Origin: Pseudomonadota bacterium
GTDB taxonomy: Bacteria; Pseudomonadota; Alphaproteobacteria; Rhizobiales; Rhizobiaceae
Assembly: GCA_023387775.1 (NCBI GenBank)
Contig: JAEWHN010000126.1
Span: 1-9,413 of the forward strand
Length of the DNA: 9,413 nt
Reading direction: 5' to 3'
Shown: piece by piece, positions 1 through 6,418 of the stretch
Layout: each line of letters opens with the position of its first letter
Position numbering within the stretch: position 1 is the first letter of the stretch
Made by a program: the position numbers and the translations under genes
The notes under the pieces: generated by a model
What the model was told of the DNA's origin: nothing
Database searches by the model: none
What the model saw: the letters and a program-made list of their open reading frames with translations, nothing else

Positions 1-375
1 GGACACGCCGTTGGCTTCGCCGTTGAGGGCGAGGGCGGCCGCGCAGAACGGATCGATATCGGCGGCAACGACCTCGCGCGCGCCGGCCATGGCCGCGGCG
101 ATGGCCACCAGGCCGGAACCGGAGGCAAAATCCAGCACGCGCTTTCCGCGCACGGCATCGGGATGATCGAGGATGTAGCGCGCCAGCCCTTGTCCGCCCG
201 CCCAGGCAAAGGCCCAGAAGGGCGGCGGCAGGCCGATCTCGGCCAGCTCTTCCTCGGTCTTCTCCCAAAGTTCATGCGCTTCATCGGCCAGATGCAGTCG
301 GATTTCCGGCACATGCGGCGGCGCCATGAGGGCTGTGTTGGCGCGGATGAAGCGCTTTGCGTCCTCTGGCGTCAC
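1..375 (-). CDS. Class I SAM-dependent methyltransferase, METTL20/ETF-beta lysine methyltransferase-like (partial, C-terminus beyond window)
   Basis: The first 125 residues are visible; the gene runs off the left edge. The start is a GTG whose GTGA overlaps the stop of the EVE gene by 4 bp; no ATG lies nearby in frame except codon 17, and no good Shine-Dalgarno is seen, so translation probably depends on coupling. A conserved N-terminal part (PEIRLHL at 23-29, then PPFWAFAWAGGQGLARYILD at about 51-70) precedes a Rossmann SAM motif I (VLDFASGSG at 80-88) and a post-I acidic loop (AADIDP at 104-109). The PEI...PFWAFAWAGGQ...VRGK..LD pattern is, from memory, that of the ETF-beta lysine methyltransferase family (mitochondrial METTL20 and its alphaproteobacterial homologues), which modifies the electron-transfer flavoprotein beta subunit. 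Such genes are often labelled ribosomal protein L11 methyltransferase (PrmA-like). The methyltransferase call is firm; the substrate is inference. Confidence 0.8.
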   Translation of the reverse strand, partial: MTPEDAKRFIRANTALMAPPHVPEIRLHLADEAHELWEKTEEELAEIGLPPPFWAFAWAGGQGLARYILDHPDAVRGKRVLDFASGSGLVAIAAAMAGAREVVAADIDPFCAAALALNGEANGVS

Positions 376-797
376 GGCGCGGGAACGAGGCCGCCCATGC
401 GGCAGACCTCCTGCCATTCCTCGGCGGTCACCGGCTGCACCGAAAGGCGCATCGAAGTGACCAGTGACATCTTCTCGAGCTTCGGGTTGGCCTTGACCTC
501 GGCCAGCGTCACCGGGCGAGGCATGTCGCGCACGGCGCGCACGTCAACGCATTCCCAGCGCGGGTCTTCCGTGGTGGTATCGTGGTGGGCAAGCGCACAG
601 ACCTCGCAGATGCCGACGACATTGAGCCCTTCATTGGAGTGGTAGAAGAAGCCGAGATCGCCGATCTGCATGGCGCGCATGTTGTTGCGGGCCTGGTAGT
701 TGCGCACGCCGTCCCATTGCGTGCCCTTGTCTCCAAGCGCCTTGAGCATGTCGAAGGAGAACTTGAACGGCTCGGACTTGAAAAGCCAATAGTTCAT
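372..797 (-). CDS. EVE domain-containing protein
   Basis: A 141-residue protein that is almost entirely one EVE domain (PUA/YTH-like fold). It opens with the typical MNYWLFKSEP and continues with WDGVRNYQARNNM (about 28-40), the GDLGFFYHSN strand (46-55) and VVGICEV (60-66). EVE domains are related to YTH and PUA and bind modified bases in nucleic acids; the role of stand-alone bacterial copies is not settled. The ATG at 797 is chosen because family members begin MxYWLxKSEP and a GAGGAA Shine-Dalgarno lies 6 nt upstream, overlapping the stop of the YciI-like gene. A longer open frame upstream overlaps that gene and has no family similarity. The end overlaps the methyltransferase start (GTGA). 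The protein is probably cytoplasmic. Confidence 0.9.
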   Translation of the reverse strand: MNYWLFKSEPFKFSFDMLKALGDKGTQWDGVRNYQARNNMRAMQIGDLGFFYHSNEGLNVVGICEVCALAHHDTTTEDPRWECVDVRAVRDMPRPVTLAEVKANPKLEKMSLVTSMRLSVQPVTAEEWQEVCRMGGLVPAP

Positions 798-807
798 TTC
801 AGCTTCC

Positions 808-1104
808 TCAAGCGCTTGCCGGATTGTTGAACACCCAGTTCCACGGCCGGATCTCGACGCTGTCGAACAGGCCGGCCTTCGCATAGGGGTCCGCTGCCGC
901 AAGCGCGGCGGCGGCCTGCCTGTCGGCGGCCTCGGCCACCACCAGGCTGCCGCAGGGCTTGCCGTCGTCATCCAGGAAAGGGCCGGCAAATTTCAGCGTG
1001 CCATCGGCATTGAGGCCGTTGAGGAACTCGACATGGTCGGGGCGCACGTCGAGCCGCAGCTGCAAATGATCCGGCTTGTCCTTGCAGATGAACGCAAACA
1101 GCAT
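808..1104 (-). CDS. YciI-like family protein
   Basis: A 98-residue single-domain protein of the YciI/YCII (dimeric alpha-beta barrel) family. Family features visible are the N-terminal strand MLFAFICKDK, the pattern RPDHVEFLNGL (21-31) carrying the conserved His24, the GPFLDDDG turn (41-48), the DPYAKAGLFDSVEIRPW segment (72-88) with its conserved Asp-Pro, and the final VFN. The family relates structurally to muconolactone isomerase and the ferredoxin-like dimeric barrels. A His/Asp catalytic pair has been proposed, but no general reaction is established. A CAGGAGC Shine-Dalgarno lies about 8 nt upstream of the ATG. It sits 19 bp after gpsA and 10 bp before the EVE gene, so it is very probably co-transcribed with both. 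The substrate cannot be told from the sequence. Confidence 0.9.
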   Translation of the reverse strand: MLFAFICKDKPDHLQLRLDVRPDHVEFLNGLNADGTLKFAGPFLDDDGKPCGSLVVAEAADRQAAAALAAADPYAKAGLFDSVEIRPWNWVFNNPASA

Positions 1105-1123
1105 GTTTTCCGCTCCTGTTTTC

Positions 1124-2107
1124 TTATTCGGCTTCGGGGCGCAGCGGGCGCGACATCAGCGCCTCAACCGCTTCGTGAATGGTGAGGGCTCCGGCGAGGA
1201 TCTGCGCCACCGCGGTGGTAATCGGCGCGTCGATGCCGCGCTCCCGGGCGATGCGTGCGGCAATCGCGGCGGTGGCCACGCCTTCGGCCAGCGGCCGGCC
1301 GGCAAGCGGTTCGCCGCGCCCCAGCGCCAGCCCGTAGGAGAAGTTGCGCGACTGCGCCGACGAGCAGGTCAGCATCAGGTCGCCAAAGCCTGAAAGCCCC
1401 ATCAGCGTATCCGGCCGCACGCCAAAGGCCGCGCCGATGCGGCGCAATTCGGCAAAGGCGCGGGTGACCATGGCAGCCTGTGCGCTGGCGCCCAGGCCGG
1501 CCCCGGTCACGGCCCCCGCGGCAATCGCAAAAACGTTCTTCAGCGCGCCGCCAAGCTCGACGCCGACGAGGTCGTCGGTCGAATAGCAGCGGAAGCTGCC
1601 GGTCGAGAAACGTTGCGCCAGCGCCGCGGCCTGGCTTTCCTCGCGTGCGGCGATCACCACCGCCGTCGGCAGGCCGCGAGCCACGTCGGTAGCAAAGCTC
1701 GGTCCAGAGAGGGCCGCGACCGGATTGCCGGGAAGAATCTCTTCCGCGATCTGCGACAGCAGCGTGCCGGTGTCGCGCTCAATGCCCTTGGCGCACAGCA
1801 CCAGCGGGACGCCGGCCGGCATATGCGGCTTGGCCTGGGTCAGGACCTGGCGCAGGACCTGCGCCGGCGTGACCACGAGCACGCAGTCGGCACCGCGCAG
1901 CGCCTCGTCGAGATCGGTGGTGGCGTCCAGCGGCGGGTCGAGGCGGATGCCAGGCAGGTAGCGCGGATTCTCGCCTTTCCTGATCGCCGCCACCATCTCC
2001 GCGTCACGCGCCCACAGGCGAACCGCATTGCCGGCGCGGGCCATGGTCAGGGCAAGTGCGGTGCCCCAGGCGCCGCCGCCCAGGACGGTGATGCGATAGT
2101 CGCTCAT
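1124..2107 (-). CDS. gpsA: NAD(P)+-dependent glycerol-3-phosphate dehydrogenase
   Basis: A 327-residue cytoplasmic enzyme that reduces dihydroxyacetone phosphate to sn-glycerol 3-phosphate, the backbone precursor of phospholipids. The dinucleotide-binding motif is GGGAWGTALA (10-19). The N-terminal Rossmann domain includes VLVVTPAQ (76-83) and the conserved CAKGIE (105-110, Lys107). SGPSFA (134-139), GGALKN (186-191, with Lys190 as the expected catalytic lysine), GLSGFGDLMLTC (237-248) and SRNFSYG (253-259) are all intact and in the usual order. The length is normal for bacterial GpsA. The ATG overlaps the tsaD stop by 4 bp (ATGA), and an AGGAGC Shine-Dalgarno sits about 7 nt upstream within the tsaD end. 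That pairing points to translational coupling and a shared transcript with tsaD. Nothing looks damaged. Confidence 0.97.
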   Translation of the reverse strand: MSDYRITVLGGGAWGTALALTMARAGNAVRLWARDAEMVAAIRKGENPRYLPGIRLDPPLDATTDLDEALRGADCVLVVTPAQVLRQVLTQAKPHMPAGVPLVLCAKGIERDTGTLLSQIAEEILPGNPVAALSGPSFATDVARGLPTAVVIAAREESQAAALAQRFSTGSFRCYSTDDLVGVELGGALKNVFAIAAGAVTGAGLGASAQAAMVTRAFAELRRIGAAFGVRPDTLMGLSGFGDLMLTCSSAQSRNFSYGLALGRGEPLAGRPLAEGVATAAIAARIARERGIDAPITTAVAQILAGALTIHEAVEALMSRPLRPEAE

Positions 2108-3192
2108 GCCTTTGCTCCTCGCCGTCCCGAGCCCACCACCGGCGCCGACACGCTGTCGAGCGGCCAGCGCGAACGCGGCACGAAATCCATCGCTCCGGGC
2201 TCAACCAGCCCGGCGCGCATGCGTTCAATTCCGGCCCATGCGATCATCGCCGCATTGTCCGTGCACAATGCATGCGGCGGCGCCACGAAGGAGAAGCCGT
2301 GGTTCCGGCAAAGCGCCTCCAGCGTTGCCCGGATCGTCCGGTTGGCCGCGACCCCGCCGGCAACGACCAGCGCCGGTGCCTTCGCCTCGGGATGTTCCGC
2401 GCGGAAGCGGGCCAGCGCCCGGCCGACCCGGTCGCCCAGCGCATCCGAAACTGCGGCCTGGAAGGAGGCGCAGATGTCGGCCACATCCTGGTCGGTCAGC
2501 GGCGCTATTGCGGCCGCGGCCTGCCGCACGGCGGTCTTCAGCCCCGAAAAGGAAAAGTCAGGCCTTGCTTCGCCCTTCATCGGCCGGGGGAAGGCGAACC
2601 GGGCAGCGTCGCCATTGGCAGCCGCCTTTTCCACGTTCGGGCCGCCGGGATAGGGCAGGCCGAGCATCTTGGCGGTCTTGTCGAATGCCTCGCCGAGCGC
2701 ATCGTCGATGGTCGTGGCCCAGCGCTGATAGTCGCCCACGCCGCGCGCCAGCAGGATTTGCGTGTGGCCGCCGGAGACGAGCAGTAGCAGATAGGGAAAC
2801 GAGAGCTGGTCGGTGAGCCGTGCCGTCAGCGCATGGCCCTCGAGATGGTTGACGGCGATCAGTGGCTTGCCGGCAGCGGCGGCGATTGCCTTTGCGGTCA
2901 TCAGTCCGACGATCAGCCCGCCGACGAGGCCCGGTCCGGCGGTGGCGGCGACGGCGTCGATCTCGGCCAGGCTGGTGCCCGCATTGGCCAGCGCTGCCTC
3001 CACGATGCCGTCCAGCGCCTCGACATGGGCGCGCGCCGCGATCTCGGGCACCACGCCGCCGAAAGCCGCGTGCTCCTCGATCTGGCTCAGAACGACATTG
3101 GACAGGATCTGCGGCGCCGAGCCTTCGCCGAGCGCGACCACGCTGGCAGCCGTCTCATCGCAGCTTGTCTCTATTCCGAGCACGCGGATCAT
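2104..3192 (-). CDS. tsaD: tRNA N6-adenosine threonylcarbamoyltransferase TsaD
   Basis: Catalyses transfer of the threonylcarbamoyl group from TC-AMP to A37 of ANN-decoding tRNAs (t6A), working with TsaB and TsaE; older names are Gcp and YgjD. The ASKHA/Kae1 core is complete. Numbered from the start used here, it has IRVLGIETSCDET (2-14), the HLEGH metal-binding motif (His116 and His120), LLVSGGHT (137-144), TIDDALGEAFDKTAK (about 161-175), DFSFSGLKT (212-220), AGGVAANR (278-285) and CTDNAAM (310-316) with its conserved Asp312. This start gives 362 residues; an in-frame ATG at 3210 would add MQPNDA. Family members usually begin M-(I/R)-x-LGIETSCDET, which favours 3192, but the only Shine-Dalgarno-like stretch (GAGGAAA) lies 13 nt before 3210, so the longer form remains possible. 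It is the first gene of the leftward operon and overlaps gpsA by 4 bp. Confidence 0.96.
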   Translation of the reverse strand: MIRVLGIETSCDETAASVVALGEGSAPQILSNVVLSQIEEHAAFGGVVPEIAARAHVEALDGIVEAALANAGTSLAEIDAVAATAGPGLVGGLIVGLMTAKAIAAAAGKPLIAVNHLEGHALTARLTDQLSFPYLLLLVSGGHTQILLARGVGDYQRWATTIDDALGEAFDKTAKMLGLPYPGGPNVEKAAANGDAARFAFPRPMKGEARPDFSFSGLKTAVRQAAAAIAPLTDQDVADICASFQAAVSDALGDRVGRALARFRAEHPEAKAPALVVAGGVAANRTIRATLEALCRNHGFSFVAPPHALCTDNAAMIAWAGIERMRAGLVEPGAMDFVPRSRWPLDSVSAPVVGSGRRGAKA

Positions 3193-3292
3193 GGCGTCAT
3201 TTGGTTGCATTGCCCGACTGTGATTTCCTCGATAGGAGAATTGGAGGAAGAAACATTCCCGTTCGCCGGGTGGGTATCACGGACCGAGCGCC
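3193..3292. promoter_or_regulatory. Divergent intergenic region between tsaD and hemC
   Basis: The genes diverge here, so start signals for both operons should lie in this region or just inside the flanking genes. For hemC, TTGCAT (3205-3210) and CTCGAT (3228-3233) are separated by 17 bp and loosely resemble the alphaproteobacterial TTGAC-N17-CTATAT promoter; the match is poor. A perfect small inverted repeat TCCT-CGAT-AGGA covers 3226-3237 and could be an operator half-site or chance. A strong GGAGGAAG (3243-3250) lies too far (42 nt) from the hemC ATG to serve it directly. I see no convincing promoter for tsaD. Confidence 0.4.
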
Positions 3293-4222
3293 ATGCAAAC
3301 AAGAGCCTTGAAAATCGGAACACGCGCCAGCCCCCTGGCTATGGCGCAGGCCACGGAAACCCGCGCCAGGCTGATGGCCGCGCACGGCCTTGGCGAAGAA
3401 GCCTTCGAGATCGTGCCGCTGACCACGACTGGCGACCGCATCCTGGATCGGCCGCTGTCGGAGGTGGGGGGCAAGGGCCTCTTCACCAAGGAGCTCGAGG
3501 AGGCCCTGTTCGACGGCCGCATCGACATTGCCGTCCATTCCTCGAAGGACATGGCCACGGTTCTTCCCGAAGGGCTGGAGGCCACGACATTCCTGCCGCG
3601 CGAGGATACGCGCGATGCCTTCATAGGCAAGCTCGCCCCTTCCATCGCCGAACTGCCGCAAGGTGCCACCGTCGGGTCCGCCTCGCTGCGGCGCCAGGCG
3701 CTGATCCGGCGCATGCGCCCCGACCTCAATGTGGTGATTTTCCGCGGCAACGTGCAGACGCGCCTGCGCAAGCTGGAAGAGGGCATCGCCGCCGGCACGC
3801 TGCTCGCCAATGCGGGCCTGCGCCGTCTGGGCATGGAGCATATCATCACCGACCTGATGCCGCTGGAAATGTTCCCGCCCGCGCCGGGGCAGGGCGCCAT
3901 CGGCATCGAGATCCGCTCTGCGGATGCGTGGGTAAAGCAGATGCTTGCGCCCATCAATCACGAACCCACCGGACAGGCACTTGCCTGCGAGCGCGCCTAT
4001 CTGCGCGTACTCGACGGCTCCTGCCGCACGCCCATCGCGGGCCATGCGGTAATCGACGGTGATCGTCTGTTCTTCAGCGGCGTCATCCTTTCCGTCGACG
4101 GCAAGGAGGCGCACGAGGTGCGGCGCGAAGGCAAGGCGTCGGACGCAGCAGAGATTGGCCGGGCTGCGGGCGAGGACGTCCGCGACAGGGCCGGAACGCG
4201 CTTCTTCGAGGGCTGGGGCTGA
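3293..4222 (+). CDS. hemC: Hydroxymethylbilane synthase (porphobilinogen deaminase)
   Basis: A 309-residue cytosolic enzyme that joins four porphobilinogen molecules into hydroxymethylbilane, the third common step of tetrapyrrole synthesis. It has the N-terminal KIGTRASPLAMAQ (7-19), TTTGDRI (44-50), GGKGLFTKELE (59-69), VHSSKD (81-86) with catalytic Asp86, the paired arginines of SASLRR (129-134), PAPGQGAIGIE (197-207), and GSCRTPIAG (242-250). Cys244 in that last motif is the attachment site for the dipyrromethane cofactor. The length is normal. No alternative ATG, GTG or TTG lies upstream in frame before a stop at 3233, so the start is fixed even though the sequence just before it (CCGAGCGCC) is a poor ribosome site. 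The stop codon abuts the hemD start directly (TGAATG), implying coupled translation of consecutive pathway enzymes. Confidence 0.97.
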   Translation: MQTRALKIGTRASPLAMAQATETRARLMAAHGLGEEAFEIVPLTTTGDRILDRPLSEVGGKGLFTKELEEALFDGRIDIAVHSSKDMATVLPEGLEATTFLPREDTRDAFIGKLAPSIAELPQGATVGSASLRRQALIRRMRPDLNVVIFRGNVQTRLRKLEEGIAAGTLLANAGLRRLGMEHIITDLMPLEMFPPAPGQGAIGIEIRSADAWVKQMLAPINHEPTGQALACERAYLRVLDGSCRTPIAGHAVIDGDRLFFSGVILSVDGKEAHEVRREGKASDAAEIGRAAGEDVRDRAGTRFFEGWG

Positions 4223-4948
4223 ATGGGGGGCCGGGTCCTTGTGACACGGCCTGAGCCGGCTGCGTCGGCAACGGCGCGGCTGCTCGCAGAGGCGGGATTT
4301 TCGCCAATCGTTCTTCCGCTTTCGCAGACCCGGGCGCTTCTCGTCGCCGCGGACGCCGTTCCAGGCGACATCGAAACCGTTGCCATCACCAGCGCCAACG
4401 CGGTGCTGCACGCGCCACGCGACCTCATCGCTTCCCTGAGTGCGGGGCGGTGCTTCGCGGTGGGCCGAAGGACGGCCAAGGCGGCGCGCGATGCCGGCTT
4501 CCGGCTCGTCACGGAAGGTCCGGGAGACGCGAGCGGACTTGCGGCGATGATTGCCGCCGAGCTGCCGCCGGGGGCACGCATCGCCTATCTTACCGGGCGC
4601 GTGCGGATGCCCGATTTCGAGCGAACACTGGCGAGTGCCGGATACCGGCTGGACGTCATCGAAACCTACGACACATGCCCTGTTGAGCATTCGGCAGAAG
4701 CCCTGTCCGGGCTGCCGAAGGACGCTCCGGTAGATGCGGTGCTGCTCTATTCGGCCAAGGCCGCCGAGGCCTTTTCGGCTCTCGCGAAAGAAGATTCGCG
4801 GCTTGCGTCGGCGCGTTGCCTTTGCCTGTCCGAGCGGGTCGCTGAGGCTCTGCAGGGCGCGCAGAAGGAAAGGATTTTCGTGGCGGACGAGCCGTCCGAG
4901 AAGGCGCTGATGGCCCTTCTGGATGCTGTCTTTCCGCCCGCTTCATGA
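4223..4948 (+). CDS. hemD: Uroporphyrinogen-III synthase
   Basis: A 241-residue enzyme that closes and inverts ring D of hydroxymethylbilane to give uroporphyrinogen III, using the product of the preceding gene. The HemD family is poorly conserved, but the two-lobed pattern is clear: VLVTRPEPAASATARLL (5-21) opens lobe 1, AITSANAV (54-61) follows, AVGRRTAKAARDAGF (79-93) marks the linker region, lobe 2 has GARIAYLTGRVRMPDFE (117-133), then VIETYDT (145-151) and VLLYSAKAAEAF (173-184), the usual active-site-facing strand-turn. The start is the ATG immediately after the hemC stop. Only G-rich sequence (GAGGGC, GGGG) in the hemC end could act as a ribosome site, which fits coupled translation. 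Position next to hemC supports the call strongly. Confidence 0.95.
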   Translation: MGGRVLVTRPEPAASATARLLAEAGFSPIVLPLSQTRALLVAADAVPGDIETVAITSANAVLHAPRDLIASLSAGRCFAVGRRTAKAARDAGFRLVTEGPGDASGLAAMIAAELPPGARIAYLTGRVRMPDFERTLASAGYRLDVIETYDTCPVEHSAEALSGLPKDAPVDAVLLYSAKAAEAFSALAKEDSRLASARCLCLSERVAEALQGAQKERIFVADEPSEKALMALLDAVFPPAS

Positions 4949-5046
4949 CCGCGCCTATTTTCACGCCCCGCTGGTGTGGTACTGATCCTTTCGCGGTTCT
5001 CGTGGCCGGGAATATTTGAAAACAACAAGCATTGCGGAGTTCTCAC
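4949..5046 (+). promoter_or_regulatory. hemD to mitofilin-like gene spacer, possible internal promoter
   Basis: A 98-bp spacer, longer than the other gaps in this arm. It is locally AT-rich around 5011-5030 (AATATTTGAAAACAAC), the only such patch nearby. A weak pair TTTCGC (4989-4994) and AATATT (5011-5016), 16 bp apart, could be a promoter, but neither box matches well. I see no stem-loop followed by a T-run, so no terminator separates hemD from the next gene. Confidence 0.2.
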
Positions 5047-6408
5047 ATGGTCAAGACGCCGAAGACGCGGCACTCGAAGACACAGCGGGAACCGGTGACG
5101 ATCGAGCTGGAACCGGGCGAGGTCTCCCGCATTTCTGAAGCGCAGGAAGAGCCCTCCGAGACCTCCACGACACAGGATTCGACAATGGCTGATAAGACCG
5201 CCGCGGCGTCGGACGCCCCGGGCAAACCCGATTTGCAGCCCGAATCCGAGGCGCCCGCGGGCGAAGCTGCTGCCGCAACTGCTGCTCCGCAGACCGCCGA
5301 AGCCGCCGCCGAAAGGCACGAAGCAAGGGCTTCAGCCGAGCAGCCGGAAAACAGGCGCGGAGGCTTCGCGCCGCTCGCCGCCGGCCTCGTCGGCGGCCTG
5401 ATCGCCCTCGCTGGCGCCGGCGGGTTGCAATATGCCGGCGTGCTGCCCGCTCCCGGCACCAGCAATGCGACAGCTCCGGCGCTGGAGGCGCTGCATTCCG
5501 AGCTTGCAGGGATGCGTCAGGACATCGACACGTTGAAGGGTGCCAGCGGCCAGCCGGATGCGCGGGTGACCGGCGAGATCGACGCCATGAGCCAGTCGCT
5601 CGACCAGGCGAAGTCGGACATTGCCGGCCTGCGCCAGACCGTCGAGGCTTCGTCAGCCGGTGGGCACGCCGCCGAGGCGCTGGACGGCCGCATCAAGGAG
5701 GTCGAGTCGCAACTTGCCGCCTTGCGCGAGCAGGCGGCGCACCAGGCGGCTTCCAGCGACGTCACGGCGATCGGCGAGCGAATCGCGGGCCTGGAGACGC
5801 AGGAGAAGGCCAACGGCGAGGCGATCACCGCAAGCAACGGCAAGCTTTCGGCGCTGGAGCAGAAGGTCAACGACCTGTCCGGCAAGGTCGAGGCGCTCGC
5901 CGGGCAGCCCAAGGTGGCACTGGCCATTGCCGCTTCGGCGCTCAAGTCGGCCGTCGAGCGCGGCGCGCCGTTCGAGGCGGAACTGGAAACCTTCGCAGCA
6001 CTTTCGCCCGATGCGCCCGGGCTCGGCGGCTTGCGCGCCTATGCAAAGTCAGGCGTGTCTCCGATGGCCGAAATCCTTGGCGAGGCCGACGCGGCTGTCA
6101 GGGCGATGATCGCCGCCGGCAGGCCGGTCGACGAGAAGGCCGGCCTTGTCGGCAGGCTTCTGAACAGCGCCGCTTCGCTGGTGACGGTGCGGCCGGTCGG
6201 CCCCGTCGAAGGCGCTGGCGTGCCGGAGATAGTGGCGCGCATGGAATTCGAGCTGAAGGCCGGCGAACTCGACAAGGCGCTGGCCGAGTATGACTCCCTG
6301 CCCGAGCCGGCCAAGGCGGCGGGCAGCGCCTTCGCCGACAAGATCCGCGCCCGCGCCGAGGCGCAGAAGCTGGTCGACGAGGCGGTTGCCGGCGCGATGA
6401 AGGCATAG
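5047..6408 (+). CDS. Mitofilin (Mic60)-family inner-membrane protein
   Basis: A 453-residue protein with the layout of the alphaproteobacterial mitofilin/Mic60 family (COG4223-type). It has a charged, Ala/Glu/Pro-rich, probably disordered cytoplasmic N-terminus (1-105), a single Gly/Ala-rich membrane helix (about 107-130, GGFAPLAAGLVGGLIALAGA), a long coiled-coil-like region (about 145-285), and a conserved C-terminal domain (about 288-450) starting KVALAIAASALKSAVERG and containing the LETFAALSPDAPGL and RPVGP segments. Mic60 shapes cristae junctions in mitochondria, and alphaproteobacterial homologues are linked to membrane curvature; the large domain is predicted periplasmic. The ATG at 5047 has a GGAG site 7 nt upstream; an in-frame TTG at 5032 is less likely. 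It lies between hemD and hemY, the slot of hemX in enterobacteria. Its exact role in this organism is inference. Confidence 0.85.
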   Translation: MVKTPKTRHSKTQREPVTIELEPGEVSRISEAQEEPSETSTTQDSTMADKTAAASDAPGKPDLQPESEAPAGEAAAATAAPQTAEAAAERHEARASAEQPENRRGGFAPLAAGLVGGLIALAGAGGLQYAGVLPAPGTSNATAPALEALHSELAGMRQDIDTLKGASGQPDARVTGEIDAMSQSLDQAKSDIAGLRQTVEASSAGGHAAEALDGRIKEVESQLAALREQAAHQAASSDVTAIGERIAGLETQEKANGEAITASNGKLSALEQKVNDLSGKVEALAGQPKVALAIAASALKSAVERGAPFEAELETFAALSPDAPGLGGLRAYAKSGVSPMAEILGEADAAVRAMIAAGRPVDEKAGLVGRLLNSAASLVTVRPVGPVEGAGVPEIVARMEFELKAGELDKALAEYDSLPEPAKAAGSAFADKIRARAEAQKLVDEAVAGAMKA

Positions 6409-6418
6409 GGGGAAGCCG

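Noticed and set aside
372..797. EVE-domain gene as part of a modification-dependent restriction or defence system
   Set aside because: There is no nuclease, McrB-like GTPase or other defence gene nearby. The stand-alone EVE domain sits in a housekeeping operon.
3191..3223. A 10-codon plus-strand frame in the hemC leader (starts MASFGC)
   Set aside because: Only a weak purine stretch precedes it, it overlaps the tsaD start antisense, and there is no regulatory codon pattern to suggest a leader peptide.
3270..3311. A short GTG-initiated frame downstream of GGAGGAAG that runs into hemC
   Set aside because: The GTG is about 19 nt from the purine block, too far for initiation, and the peptide has no distinctive feature.
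2833..4062. A 409-codon plus-strand frame across tsaD, the intergenic region and hemC
   Set aside because: It spans two divergent genes out of frame with hemC and has a composition (Arg/His/Gly-rich) typical of shadow frames.
3197..4690. A 497-codon open frame on the minus strand opposite hemC and hemD
   Set aside because: It covers two genes with intact active sites on the other strand, shows no family motif, and crosses the divergent control region and the tsaD start. It is a GC-bias shadow.
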